A DNA stretch of 64,000 bases from Phymatolithon calcareum (Eukaryota > Rhodophyta > Florideophyceae > Hapalidiales), in NCBI GenBank assembly GCA_977006965.1, contig OZ345377.1:620001-684000 (forward strand), given 5' to 3'. The notes beneath the pieces are model-generated. The model ran no database searches. It was not told where the DNA came from and saw only the letters and a program-made list of their open reading frames with translations. Position numbers and translations under genes: made by a program. Of the stretch, positions 1-10,721 are shown piece by piece. Numbering within the stretch: the stretch's first letter is position 1; each line of letters begins with the position of its first letter.

Positions 1-1499
1 GCATCACATAATGGGCGAAGCTCGGACAATGTGCTGCCGCTCAAGTTGTTATTGGCCTTGTACTTTTTCGTTCCGCACATACCACATCTTTTCTTCACCA
101 TTTCGACTTCTGGCTGTGATTCCAGGTAGCTTCGTTGTGCTTCTCGTGACGTGCAGTAGCAAAAGGAAGCACATCTCAGAACGTACAGTACAATGGCCAC
201 CCACATTCCACTCCACTCGGCCCCTTATATTCAAGGACATCTTTGGTTTCTTGCTGAGGTCTAGGTTGATTTTGAAAGACCTAATCTCTGATATGATGGT
301 ATCAAAGAAGCGGTGTTGAGGAGGAGTGTCCACGGCTAACCGCGTTTGCATTATAATCTACTCGTCCAGTCAACGTTGTTCATAGGATTCAAGGCGCGTA
401 TCAAGAATACGTAAAGGTAGTACGACGACCGTACTACGGCATGTCAATGGTCTGCACTATGCATCATATATGCCTGTATAGAGGGGGTGCGGTTCCGAGA
501 TTGAGTCCCATGGTGTGATAACGGGAGAGAACCACGTTTGTAACACGAATCCATTGCTTTCGAAACCAATGGTTTGTGCACTGGTGTTGTGCAGTGCCCT
601 CAATTGTGTCTACTTTCACTGAAACTTTCAAATGCTCGGCTGATATTTCGAGCTTTACAGAAAAATGCTTACTGTGTTTCTTTCGAACAGTTTCAGCTTC
701 TCGTCGGGGCGCAACCTGAATTTTACTATATTTTTCGCATGTTCCTTTGCCGATTTTAAAAACCTTTTCGTCTCGCGGCGCGAACTTGTTTGCCACCTAG
801 ACGTTCGATTTTACCAAATTTGCGGTATTCCTGTAGTAGTCTACAATCATTTCAAACTTTTGACTGAGGCAATAAGAAATTCATAGAGTCCTTTTCGAGA
901 AAATTGTCCATCTTTGTAGGCGATTCTTTTTCAAGATCAGAATTACGAAAAGTGCTCTACACTCCTTATTTCATCCCCATTCTTTGATTTTTTTTTGATT
1001 TTTGGATAACCTACATTCTTGGCTTTCTATAATAGTTTTCGAAATGCGAAGAACGGATCAGGAAGTGGTCTTAAACTGCGCGTTTAAGGAGCTGTCCCGA
1101 TTTTCGAAGGAACCCTCTGCTGAGAATTTCTAGAAAAAGTTTCCACGGCGCGAGGACTTTTTTTTTGCTAAGCCAATTATGTACTGCCATAACTGAAAGT
1201 GTCCAATGAGCTTCTCGGATTCCCAAGCTCATAAAAAATAAAAGTGAAAATCTAAGATGGGGATGTAGGTCCTTAAGACTTCTATAATGTTTTTTTAACA
1301 GGACCGGGGATCGAAGGGGCTTGGGAGGAAGAAAATAGACATAGAATAACTCTTGGCGCTGGCGGTCCATGGATCAGACGAGATGACGCCGTATTGCCAC
1401 ATATTACACACGATAAACTATCAAAAACAAAACCGAGTGCTGTGGGATTTCCAAATACAATTCTTCGACTTCCCGCGGCAGCGATACAGCACCAAACTT
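1..1499. other. Non-coding stretch, no supported gene
   Basis: Only short overlapping ORFs with no recognisable domain. The part from about 700 to 1280 belongs to a dispersed repeat whose better copy lies inverted at 43.9-44.5 kb (listed separately). A TACAGTAC octamer lies near 183. Confidence 0.6.
700..1280 (-). repeat. Dispersed repeat D, copy 1 (reverse orientation)
   Basis: The reverse complement of this stretch aligns by eye, with many substitutions and small gaps, to 43917-44450. Shared landmarks are the run around TTTTATGAGCTTGGGA, the GAGAAGCTCATTGGACACTTTC block, GTACATAATTGGCT, a TTAAACTGCGCGTTTAAGGAGCT-like block (inverted) and a GATCTTGAAAAAGAATCGCC block. Its high-coordinate end (about 1250-1278) carries the terminal motif seen at both ends of copy 2. 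I did not find the matching motif at the low-coordinate end, so this copy seems truncated or decayed there. Confidence 0.7.
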
Positions 1500-2141
1500 C
1501 TAGTGACTACATCGACAAAACTTGGGAAATACAGCGTCTACAATACTCTCCCGCCCCTCAACCCATGCGATGACGTGCTCCACCACGACGGTGGTGACGA
1601 CGCAAGCACAAAACCCGCACGTGGCTAGCACAAATACTTTTGCGCCCGCGGCAGCGGCAGCCCCAGCGGCGCACTTCCCGCCACCTGTCGCCCCCGTACT
1701 TCCTGCCGCGCCAGCCACAGTCGCGCCGTTCTCGCCGCCTGACGCCGCCGTACTGCCATTCCCCCCAGGCGCACAACCCGCCACAGCCGAACCATTCAGC
1801 ACCACCGCTTTCGCATCGAGTGCGCCCGTTGTTTTCTTGTTGCACTTGTCTTCATCGTCGCCGCCAAACATGGCAAAAAAGCTGGTCAACGGTTCGCTCA
1901 AATGTGAAATGGCGCGCTGCGCAAGGGCGGGACGGCCCTCGCTGTGCGCCTTGACACGCTCAACGAATAGCACGACAACAACGCCGCCCGCGAACGCGAT
2001 GACAATCGTCGTCGTGACAGGTCCCATCGCCGCCTCTGCCGCGGCGGCTACGCGCGTCACGCCCTTGATGCTCACGCCCAGCAACGCCGAGAGAGCCGCT
2101 ACAACAGTCAGGCTGGACGTCTCATCCTGAGTTGTCACCAT
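1500..2141 (-). CDS. Small two-segment membrane protein with internal duplication
   Basis: 213 aa from an ATG at 2141, with no recognised family. Residues about 41-60 and 168-187 are strongly hydrophobic and look like two membrane segments. Between them is an acidic patch (GGDDEDK, near 93-99) and a Gly/Ala/Ser-rich low-complexity linker (about 115-167). The segment after each membrane helix is similar: VVVVLFVERVKAHSEGR (54-70) resembles VVTTVVVEHVIAWVEGR (181-197), and both are followed by about 12 helical residues, so the protein looks like a duplicated hairpin unit. The opposite strand (1522-2130) is also open for 202 codons but reads as proline/threonine-rich low complexity, as expected for the shadow of a GC-rich Ala/Gly gene. 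The hydrophobic periodicity favours the minus strand. Neighbours give no functional clue. Confidence 0.5.
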   Translation of the reverse strand: MVTTQDETSSLTVVAALSALLGVSIKGVTRVAAAAEAAMGPVTTTIVIAFAGGVVVVLFVERVKAHSEGRPALAQRAISHLSEPLTSFFAMFGGDDEDKCNKKTTGALDAKAVVLNGSAVAGCAPGGNGSTAASGGENGATVAGAAGSTGATGGGKCAAGAAAAAGAKVFVLATCGFCACVVTTVVVEHVIAWVEGRESIVDAVFPKFCRCSH

Positions 2142-2606
2142 ACTGCGCGCGTGCTTCCCGGGGCTGCATCAGTGCGTTTCCTTGCGATCTTCGTTCGTGC
2201 TTGTGCTGCAGGTCTACAGTACAGAGTACCTGGATGCGCACTTTGCTTAAAGGTTATATCGTCAAGTTCCATTCCTTCCTGTCCCAACAAGGTGATCTGT
2301 GGTACGATAACACGAGAACTGTGACAACCATACGCATATGCGTTTGAACAGAAGTGTAAGGCTCATTGAAATATGAACGAAAAATAGAGAACAACCGTAC
2401 TGCCAATACTGTATATCCCGTAACCAATAAAAGCACAGCAACAAATGCTGTTGGCTGTCCGCGTAAGAGGATGTCGCGAGAAGACTTCGTCCGACTTGTT
2501 TTCCAACAAAACTGAAATCAAGCCCCACAGCATATTCCCGGAAATGGACTGTCCTTCACAATGAGTTAGTCACCGGCTCGTAGAACATTCGTGTGTGTAT
2601 AGCTAG
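2142..2606. other. Intergenic stretch, nothing recognised
   Basis: No convincing ORF, repeat or RNA. One TACAGTAC octamer lies near 2214. Confidence 0.5.
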
Positions 2607-5018
2607 CATCGAAGCATCGATGACCCTTCCGAGGTCTTGTCAGAACATGGGCACCAGGCACACGTCATTCGCGATTACATCCGCACCGACTACATCGTCT
2701 CATGGCAAACTTTTTCTGTCCCCCCTGTTCCCAACGAACGTCCTTATCTTGCTCAGCAAAGATCTTCCGCACGTTTAGAAAGCTCTTCCGGTGATACTGA
2801 AATTGCTGAATTCGAACGCTTGCAAAGGGGAGACGTGAGAGGCCTGCCGCATCCGAGTGCTCCTCAGGAACCATCGTCGCCATCTCCGGTTTGGAGCTCC
2901 TTGAGATCAACATTTCTTCTTGTCCTTTACACTGCTTCGTCAGCTATCTCACTCTACGGCATATCTACCTCCTCGCCGTTTGTGGTGGCGGGTATTGTTC
3001 AACAGGTATGTTCGGCGATAAGTTTCTTTTTTTCATGTGTTTCAACCCGTTCCGTGGACAAACGATTTTGAAGTTCACAATGGTTGCTTTTCGCTTTCGA
3101 CGGCGTCGGGAAATGCCATGTATCACACTGGGATGCGCGATGTGAAGGTATGCCGTTTGTAAGATATCCGTTGTTTCCGATGTGCAACTCACCACAATGT
3201 GAATGTCGATACTGTCGATGCTCATGTTCAAGTCGGATGTAATTCAGCAGGATTTGAGTATCGCCACGTTAAAACATCCTACGCATATAACGTCGAATGT
3301 GTCCCGGTTAACAAGAGTGTTATCCTCGGGTATACTCAATCTATTGCCATCGCGCAGGGGATCTCCAAAAAGTTGAATGAATTTTTGCAAACTAACCAGA
3401 CGAATCCTCTACTGGTTAATGCATCTGTTATAGCCAATTCTTTTGCCTATCTGTCGACATGGATCTCGACAAATACACAGCTAATTCAAGAACTTCCCGA
3501 GGACTCTGCGCTGGAGGTCTCTTCTCGGCCAGATAGCCCTCTCCAGTTTCGTTCGTATGAACCAGCTGGATCTACGGTTTTCTTAGGGATTCCACTTCTT
3601 CTCCTGTTCTTTTTTCCTGAATGGAAACCATGGACGGGGATATATGTTGATTTATTTTAAAAGCACCCAAGACCTCACTGTGAGTAACGCGGCAGCTTCT
3701 CAATTGCTTCAAACTTACCGCATTCTATTTTCCTAACATTTCCTTGATTCGAGTTTCTCTCCATATGAGAGTTCGAGTTAGTCTTTTGCATTCATATTCA
3801 GTCTCTTCTAGACAGCCAAACACGAAAAAGCCTGAATGGAATTTTTAAGCCTTAGGACTAATAACCAATGTCAGTGATCGCGGAGCACGGGCCCGAGTGA
3901 AGCTGTTTTCACCCTGTCACCCAAGCGAAAACATTTGAAGGAACAAAACTTGGACAACTCCCGAAGGAGTTTTCCACCAAGTTGAACTTTCCAAGAAACG
4001 GTACTTGTCGACTTAGTCGCTTTCAACCCAAGTCATCTTGCCCAAACGGTACTTGCCGACTTGGGGCTATTAGCCAGAGAGTTGAACTCCCTGTCAGGGC
4101 CGCGATCGAGAACGCTAGCTATAGACCCTGCTCCCGAAGGCACAGAGAGACCCCTCAACCATGGACGGTACTACAGAGGTGTGTAACGACTATGAATGTT
4201 ACACGAGAACAGGAAAAATAGTGGTTTTTGGCTTGCCTATTGTGCGCTGCGTGACGATCATTCTTTTCTTCGTACAGACGATGTGGTGGGTCAAGTTTGC
4301 TCTGAAAGGAACTGCCATGAAGAGTTTTTTGCTGGTCAACGATGACCGCGAATCAAGCTCTACAATCTTCTGGTCCTCTTCTGCACCCCAGCAGGTCATC
4401 AATATATAGCATAAGTGGAAACATTTAGGGGTGGAAGATCTACAATTCCACAATTGCAGCAAAGTTAAGCCATCGGGGGTTGATCTCATCGGTGGCAGAA
4501 GTTACGGACTTAAGATTCATTCAAGAAGATTCAATGTTTTGAGCACAGTTGACAACATGTCGGAAGCGCAGTCTCACTACCTTGCTTTTAGTATTAGAAG
4601 GGCCTTCCCTAATATCTTTGAGTAAAAAAGAACGATATTTAATATCGTTCTTTTAAAACTAACTCTTACTCATTAGACTTCTGCACATTTCTGTACGTGT
4701 CCCAAGTTCTGTCTTTTTTCTAGCTACATTGGATGGTTTTTCATATCATGCTGATGCGTACACTGTGCGCATCAGCAAAGTGCAATCAGAAGTGTATAAC
4801 TACGATCTGTCTCCAACTTTGATAATTTGCGCAAGTGGGCCGATCTTCAGGAGCATCATAAGAGACCCTAAGGCACTAGACTCCCCACTACTTTACAGCG
4901 TCACCATAATTGATAATAAAGAAAACGATGAGTCCCTGTATCAGGGACGAGGCGAAAAGCTGCTCACGTACAGTCTTATGAGTGTTACTGAAGGCTTTTT
5001 TAAAAGCCTTCAGTAACA
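2607..5018 (+). CDS. Probable multi-exon membrane/secreted protein gene (model incomplete)
   Basis: Several adjacent plus-strand ORFs look like exons of one gene, but I cannot fix every junction. A first block (about 2607-3005) has a polar N-terminal part and a hydrophobic segment (TFLLVLYTASSAISLYG), then meets a good donor (CAG then GTATGT at 3006). A second block (about 3199-3660) is rich in N-glycosylation sequons (NKS, NQT, NAS) and ends with a hydrophobic stretch (STVFLGIPLLLLFFF). Blocks at 4161-4409 (hydrophobic LPIVRCVTIILFFVQTMWW; its end at CTTCGTACAG resembles an acceptor), 4431-4626 and about 4723-5018 (preceded by a polypyrimidine tract and TAG at 4711-4722) may be later exons. 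The alternative is a decayed gene. No ATG is visible at the 5' end in the first block's frame, so the true start may lie in an upstream exon. The family is not recognised. Confidence 0.3.
4626..4654. repeat. Perfect inverted repeat, 14-bp arms, 1-nt loop
   Basis: Arms 4626-4639 and 4641-4654 around a single T. It directly follows an in-frame TAA at 4624-4626 that closes the 4431-4626 ORF. Confidence 0.9.
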
Positions 5019-5025
5019 CTCATAA
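4976..5025. repeat. Perfect inverted repeat, 24-bp arms, 2-nt loop
   Basis: Arms 4976-4999 and 5002-5025 are exact reverse complements with TT between. The end of the last ORF of the putative membrane gene lies inside it, so it could form the 3' end of a transcript. This is one of the set of long palindromes in the window. Confidence 0.95.
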
Positions 5026-5600
5026 AATAAACAGCTAATCAGTTGCTCAAATAGCATAAGAGACCTAACAAAACACTAAAAATGAGCACATTGAAGTAAA
5101 TGTCTCGACCAGAAGTCAAGTTTATTCGCCTTGTCTATGTCGAGATGACCATATGAGAGGGTTTGAGTGGGCTTGAGTTAGCTTTGAATGCTTTCTGTAC
5201 CCGAATGGCTCAAGTTTAGGTGCCGAAGAGTGTGTCAAGCTGATGTCGTCTCCGCCGAGGAACAACCAAACATGTTGGAGCGGATAGTTGATCGTCATCC
5301 TGCTAAAACAAACGAGAAAACATATAGATGAGGCTCAAGGACGTTATCCCCTGTGCTGAGCGTTGTACATCACTTCTTCGACAACCAAAATGATTGTCCC
5401 GATAAGCTTAAGAATACAAGACAACTCGTGGCAATTTTAGAATTCCGTCGTAAACGTTCAAGCGTCAATAGAACAACAAGTGCTCGTTCAACCGTAGGCG
5501 TGATCCTTGCTGAAATATACAAAGCCTCCGAATCCGCCGAAAGTAGACTTTTGACCGGACTGAACGAAGTGCAGGACAAGTAACAGATGAATTCGGAACA
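5026..5600. other. Non-coding stretch
   Basis: An open frame of about 76 codons ends at 5583, just before the palindrome at 5601. It has no ATG at its 5' end and no recognisable domain, so I do not call it a gene. Confidence 0.4.
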
Positions 5601-5660
5601 ATTGCCCATGTCGATTGTGTTGAGAAGTGATCACTTCTCAACACAATCGACATGGGCAAT
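5601..5660. repeat. 60-bp perfect palindrome with no loop
   Basis: Positions 5601-5630 and 5631-5660 are exact reverse complements: 30-bp arms, no spacer, no mismatch. The outer edges read ATTGCCCATG and CATGGGCAAT, and the centre is GTGATCAC. No coding or transposon feature explains it. Confidence 0.97.
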
Positions 5661-7605
5661 TAAAACGCCGAAATTGATCATGGCTTACACGCCTCCCAAT
5701 AAGCAGAATTTTAGCTCCGAAGAGAGGTCCTGTCGCAAAAAACAGAAATCTGCTACGTGCGGAACGTATGAACATAGTACAAGTCCTAGTGCACTGTGTT
5801 ATTGCACGAGTTACGGAAGAGTAAAACGGCTGCAGGGCCCTTTGCATGCAGTAAATTTGTTGACCGTTTTGGATACTTGCACGACCAGCACCGAGAAGAA
5901 GTGACAGTTGTACTGTACCGATCTGAGGAACGCAGCAAAGTTCGCGAGAAGAAGCCCTCGTCCACCCCGAGCGCACGCGCATAGAAATCCGGTCAAAGGT
6001 GTTGGTCCAACGCTGTTGGACGCAGAGCACTTGCGAAGGCAGCTGAAAAGCGCAGCATCATTGAAAGAGCCGCACTTCCGATGAGGCTTTGGCCTTCCCC
6101 GAGCTGTCCTGCCCGGCTTGGGTCGCCTCTCCGATTTGTACGTCCCTAAACTCTTCGGCGCGCAACTGTCCCACTGCAATACGGCGTGAGATGTCGCGAA
6201 ACTCTCCATAGCGCCATGTATGCCGCATTGTCAAGACCCGCACGGACGGGTATTCCAGGTTTCCCCTGCGAATGAAAAGTTCACTGGTGGTCCCTGCACA
6301 GGCGTCGCTGGCCCGAGGTGAGTATTGCCGCCGGGCACCAAAAGCTTATTAAAAAGCTCTATGAACGAAATGCCCAGCCATCCCACCGAAATTTCTCTAA
6401 ACTTTCACCTGGGCGTCCGTCGTGTGAGTAGAAGCCATCTAACATTGGCGTCAAGACGTCTCGACGATCATGCTTGTGTTTGACAACTCTTTGAAAGTTC
6501 CAAGTGCCATTGAGTGTCTTTGTTGAGAGCGAAGCAGCACTGGCATGCGTTCATGCCCTGAAGACTGTGCACCGTCATGATACGCTGCTTACGCGACAAC
6601 TTGCTTATCTCGTAGATGAACAGCGTAGCAGATGCTGGATACTATCGTAGATTTTGCGCAGATAGAAATGAGTGATACAGTGAGGAGTGACCGCAATCTT
6701 TCACAGGGAAATTTCCGCGACCCAATCTGTACTGTAGTCAACGCCGAGGGCTTTGAAATGTAGACTTGCACTTTCCCCTATGCAATTGCGAGCAAACTTT
6801 TGAAAGACAGATATCCGTTCAAGTTTTACTGTTTTACTGAGGTGCACTATTGGTCTGTTTTGATAACGTACAGTACTGTACAGTACTACTTTAGACTAGC
6901 CCTGCAGGGCTCAAAACGCCTGTAAAAGTCGCCAAAGCCAAGGGGTACGATAACCGAACGGGTGGGCAATCCTGTTGCCCTGGTCCTGATGCAATTCAAA
7001 GATTTCCGGAACATTCGCGCGTGAGTTATATGGGTGGAAATTCTGTAAATTGAGCTGCAGCCAGGCACCACCTGACGAGAACCGGCTACATTCTGAAGCG
7101 CCCCTTGTACAGTACAGTACCGCAGAAGCAGAATTTGCAAGGAGCGGAATTCGAGACACCAGGGTAACCTTCCCCTGGAGACACCTTGACTTGTTCAGTG
7201 ACTGATTCATCCCAAATCGATGATTTACGTTTACTTTTGTGATCGAGGTACCAATCATCACTTAACTTGATTTTTACGCGCAACGTTATGTAACTTTGGG
7301 AGTGAAACGGGGAAATCCGACGTCATCGACGGGTGACGGTTGGACGTAGGACCTCGAACCACGTAGCAGCCATTAAGACTGTAAATTCAAGTGAAACGGA
7401 TCATAAACGCCTTACATATGGATATCCAAAACCGCACTCGTCAATATTTGTATCAAACATGGGAAGCATGCAGGGCCTGTAGCGCAGGGCATCTTGGACG
7501 CGGGTTCGGGAATACGCGGCTTTCATAATCTAGAGTCGACACGCTTACCTTCAGTAATGCCGTAGCACCGCTGCGGCGGAGATCGGCGCGGCAGGGCGCA
7601 TCGCC
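5661..7605. other. Non-coding stretch with TACAGTAC clusters
   Basis: No convincing gene. The overlapping ORFs on both strands near 5.6-6.2 kb are short and unlike any family I know. TACAGTAC or its complement recurs at about 5910, 6720, 6870-6893 (three overlapping copies forming a 16-bp palindrome) and 7105-7120 (two copies). Confidence 0.5.
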
Positions 7606-8652
7606 ATGATTTTCGCCGAGTACGTCACCACGCTCGCCACAGCCCTCACCATCTTCAATGTCTACTCCTCTTCCTCGGTGTCTGCGCCGAGCGGCATGAG
7701 CGGCGGTGGCGGCGGCATGATTAGTTTGCGAACGGCGCGACGATGGCGACAACGGACCATCACGTCTAGCGCTCGCATCTACTTCACCATGGCTATTCCA
7801 TATGTCGCTGCTACCGTCCTGGTGAACCGCATCGCTACCGAGGAGGTGGTGCCGATTTATATCGCCGCCGTTGCGTCGGTTTCCGGACGGTTCAACAAGG
7901 GGCGACATACGGTTACCGAGTGGATATTCAAGACGTTGAGGACTTTCACCATTCTCATCAGCATCGGACTTTTCATGCTGTTTGTCGGTCTATCCCGAGA
8001 GGCTACACTCGCCACCGACAATTTGTACGATATTGAAATTAGGGCCAAGCATGTCTTTCTTTGCATGTTCTCAAGTTACCGTTGGTGCGCCATTGCCATC
8101 GTGGGTATGATTAACGCGCCGCCGGAGAAGAAGAAGACGAACATCGCGCTTGGTATTGCCAAGATCACATTGATTTGGTTGATGCTCGAGGGAACAGGGC
8201 AGACCGTCGCCCCCGACGCGTGGGGCATATTCGACGCCGTCATTGTGACGAGTACTCCATTGCGTAACACTGTGTATGTTCTGTACTCGGTGCTAATTTT
8301 TTTGGACACGACTGAAAGCGTTTCCGTTGCTATTGCGTCCGACAGAGCGTCTTCAGGCGCGATGCGTAAGGATAGGAGTGATTCTTCCACCGGAGAGGAA
8401 GATGATCCCGAGTTTGACGGATTGGAGGTGCTGCGGCGTGATACAATTGAAGTGATGACGTTCGATGAGTTTTCCGATTTCGCGAGAGAGGAGATAGACA
8501 AGTTCTTCCGCAACTTTCTGCCGAGTGCAACTGATTTCCATAATCATCATTCCGCGTCAAGAGAAGATGGTCATGCACCACCAGAAGAATATGTTGACGT
8601 CGAGGTTGGAGTGCCAAGAGGGATACCGCCCGCTGGACTCCCATCGGGATGA
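7606..8652 (+). CDS. Multipass membrane protein of unknown family
   Basis: 348 aa from ATG 7606 in a GCC-ATG-A context. Hydrophobic segments lie near residues 3-20, 55-74, 83-95, 112-130, 150-170, 180-198 and 223-240, which suggests six or so membrane helices. A Gly/Ser-rich stretch (27-40) follows the first one. The last ~100 residues are hydrophilic and acidic (SSTGEEDDPEFDG) with histidines, and look like a cytosolic tail. I do not recognise the fold or family. The coding frame is uninterrupted and no introns are needed. Neighbouring sequence is non-coding, so context gives no role. The strong hydrophobic pattern and length make this a likely real gene. Confidence 0.6.
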   Translation: MIFAEYVTTLATALTIFNVYSSSSVSAPSGMSGGGGGMISLRTARRWRQRTITSSARIYFTMAIPYVAATVLVNRIATEEVVPIYIAAVASVSGRFNKGRHTVTEWIFKTLRTFTILISIGLFMLFVGLSREATLATDNLYDIEIRAKHVFLCMFSSYRWCAIAIVGMINAPPEKKKTNIALGIAKITLIWLMLEGTGQTVAPDAWGIFDAVIVTSTPLRNTVYVLYSVLIFLDTTESVSVAIASDRASSGAMRKDRSDSSTGEEDDPEFDGLEVLRRDTIEVMTFDEFSDFAREEIDKFFRNFLPSATDFHNHHSASREDGHAPPEEYVDVEVGVPRGIPPAGLPSG

Positions 8653-10721
8653 ACTTTTTTCAATGGTAGCCGCATCTTGGTGTGATTGACTTTGTGCTCA
8701 AATGCTAACATAGTGTGTCTCACTTGTGTTCAGCCGTGCGTTACGGCCTTAAATCCTTCCGATATGTTCTTTGTAAAGCATTACTTTTTTCCGAAGTTTT
8801 ACAGATGACCATTGAGCTTGCCATTGCGTTACTCATTACGTCAGAGCCAAAGCTCGGCGTAGTTTTCTATCGTCGCTACTACAATCGAAACGGTCGTAGG
8901 AATGGCGCTGTGCACTGCGAATGCAACCTCGGGGCCATTTGGCGATTTGGACTCCCCATCTATTGCAATGGGCTTTGAGTATGATATACAGTATTATATA
9001 CTGGCGCCGTCGCGACCCTTTTGCAAGCTGCGCTTTCGGCAATCTGACGACGAACTTTTTCCATCGCGCTCGCCCTCCCAGATCGAAAACTATCCTGGAC
9101 CGCGTTTGCGGAAGACACGCTCGAGTGCCAGAGAAGCGCTGACTTTCTTTTTTCATTTAAGCGCAGGTTTTCCTGCTTCGAATTTTCGTGTACTCAAATC
9201 GATTGCAGCTGAAAGCTCAGGCATTTCGAACAAAACGGAAAAGTGCATGCGAAAGCTCTGTATCCAACGGGCAGTAGCATTTGAAAGGATAATTGAACCG
9301 TGCAAAATTCTGACTTGTGCTCTCTCCTCGCTTAAATTGAGTCAAAACGTCATCGATGCAAGACCTAGGTGTGCTTCTATTTCGAGAGATTGTTCGGAAT
9401 GGGTTTGAGCTTGAATAGGGCGATTGAAAGAATGTTTATGGGTTTCCGAAGGAGCGCAACAAGGTTTTGATGAAGCAACCCCGCCCGGTTCACGTCCCTG
9501 GTTCAAGATCAAGTGCTTGGGCGCCAATGGGGGCCGATGAAACCTACTCCCATCAAGCAGATGAGACTTGCCGTTATGTGAGAAGCAGAACTGCGTGCGA
9601 TTTTGAGGAAGCAGAATAGAACTGCATGAAAGAAAGACAAGCGCTTTTGGAAGACTGGAGAATGTCCAGTTTCATTGAGTCAACCGGGGAGGCACTCCGT
9701 TCCGGCCCATACACTAAGCTTATTTCGCGAAAAATGACTGTTTTCTGGATACAAATTGGAGCAGCCTCTTCTTCAAGCGCACCATTTGCAATCGTGGCAT
9801 CCTGCCCTTCATGCGTTCGTTCGTTCGTCATTTTCCATCTCGCAGCGTTGCGAGGGCCTAATTTTTCCCGTCGTTCGTGAAATGGCGGACGACTTTCCCG
9901 ATTAGGCTCGGGACTTCACCAAATATTGATCCTGGTGCTGACTTGACGCTCTGGAACAGCACCGACGTACAACTCGGTGCTCGGCAATTTTGGAAACATG
10001 TCCAGTCTAGTTTCATCGATGCCTTGAGTTGCTCCACTCAACTCTTCTGGGGTCCTCGATGGTCAATGTGAGACAGTACGCCACGGATTGAGAATACTCC
10101 ACGGGCGTGTTCATCTGCCGAGAAAAGCTGCTCATTCTCGACTCCGTTTTGAGCGCCATGGCGGCAGAAAATCCGAGCGCTTTGAAGGCAGTTGTGCATA
10201 AGCAAAGCTACTGTAATGCGTGGTGGGCTACACCGTCGCAAGAAGACCCGCGGTTGTTCATCCACGTACAGTGTCGCCTTTAACCTCCGCCTGCCCCGAT
10301 GTGAGAGCCAAATTTCGGACATGCATAGAAGAGATGACGAGCCAGAGAAGTGGCCCAAATGCATCTCGCTCGTACCTGGGCGACCTCAATTGCACCCTCT
10401 GATGGGCAATCCAGTTTACTTCGTCAGCAAGCAACCCCTCGTATGGGTAGCTCATTGAGTGCACAGCGTACTTTGGTGCAATATTATGAGCATATGAACG
10501 CGGCTTGTGATTTGAACAGTAATGCAAGACCAACCTCTAAACATTCCCAAAGGGCGCCGGTGTGAGCGTGCCTTTGACTCGCTCGTAATCATTGCAACTT
10601 GTAAAATACTGTAGCGCTTGAGCCACAAACGTGAAATCCGTGCAAAGGCGGGCAATTCCGCTAGCGCCAAAGAGCTTCCTCCCGTATCTTTTCAGCAGTT
10701 CTACCTCCACGCCGCAACGAG
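8653..10721. other. Intergenic stretch with one weak ORF
   Basis: A 168-codon plus-strand ORF (8902-9408, ATG start) is open but has no domain, no hydrophobic pattern and overlaps other short frames. I treat it as unproven. Nothing else is supported before the LRR gene at 10722. Confidence 0.45.

Noticed and set aside
1522-2130. 202-codon plus-strand ORF opposite the small membrane protein
   Set aside because: Pro/Thr/Ala low complexity typical of the complement of an Ala/Gly-rich gene. The minus strand shows two membrane segments.
8902-9408. 168-codon ORF with ATG
   Set aside because: No domain, no compositional bias distinct from flanking non-coding sequence; may be chance.
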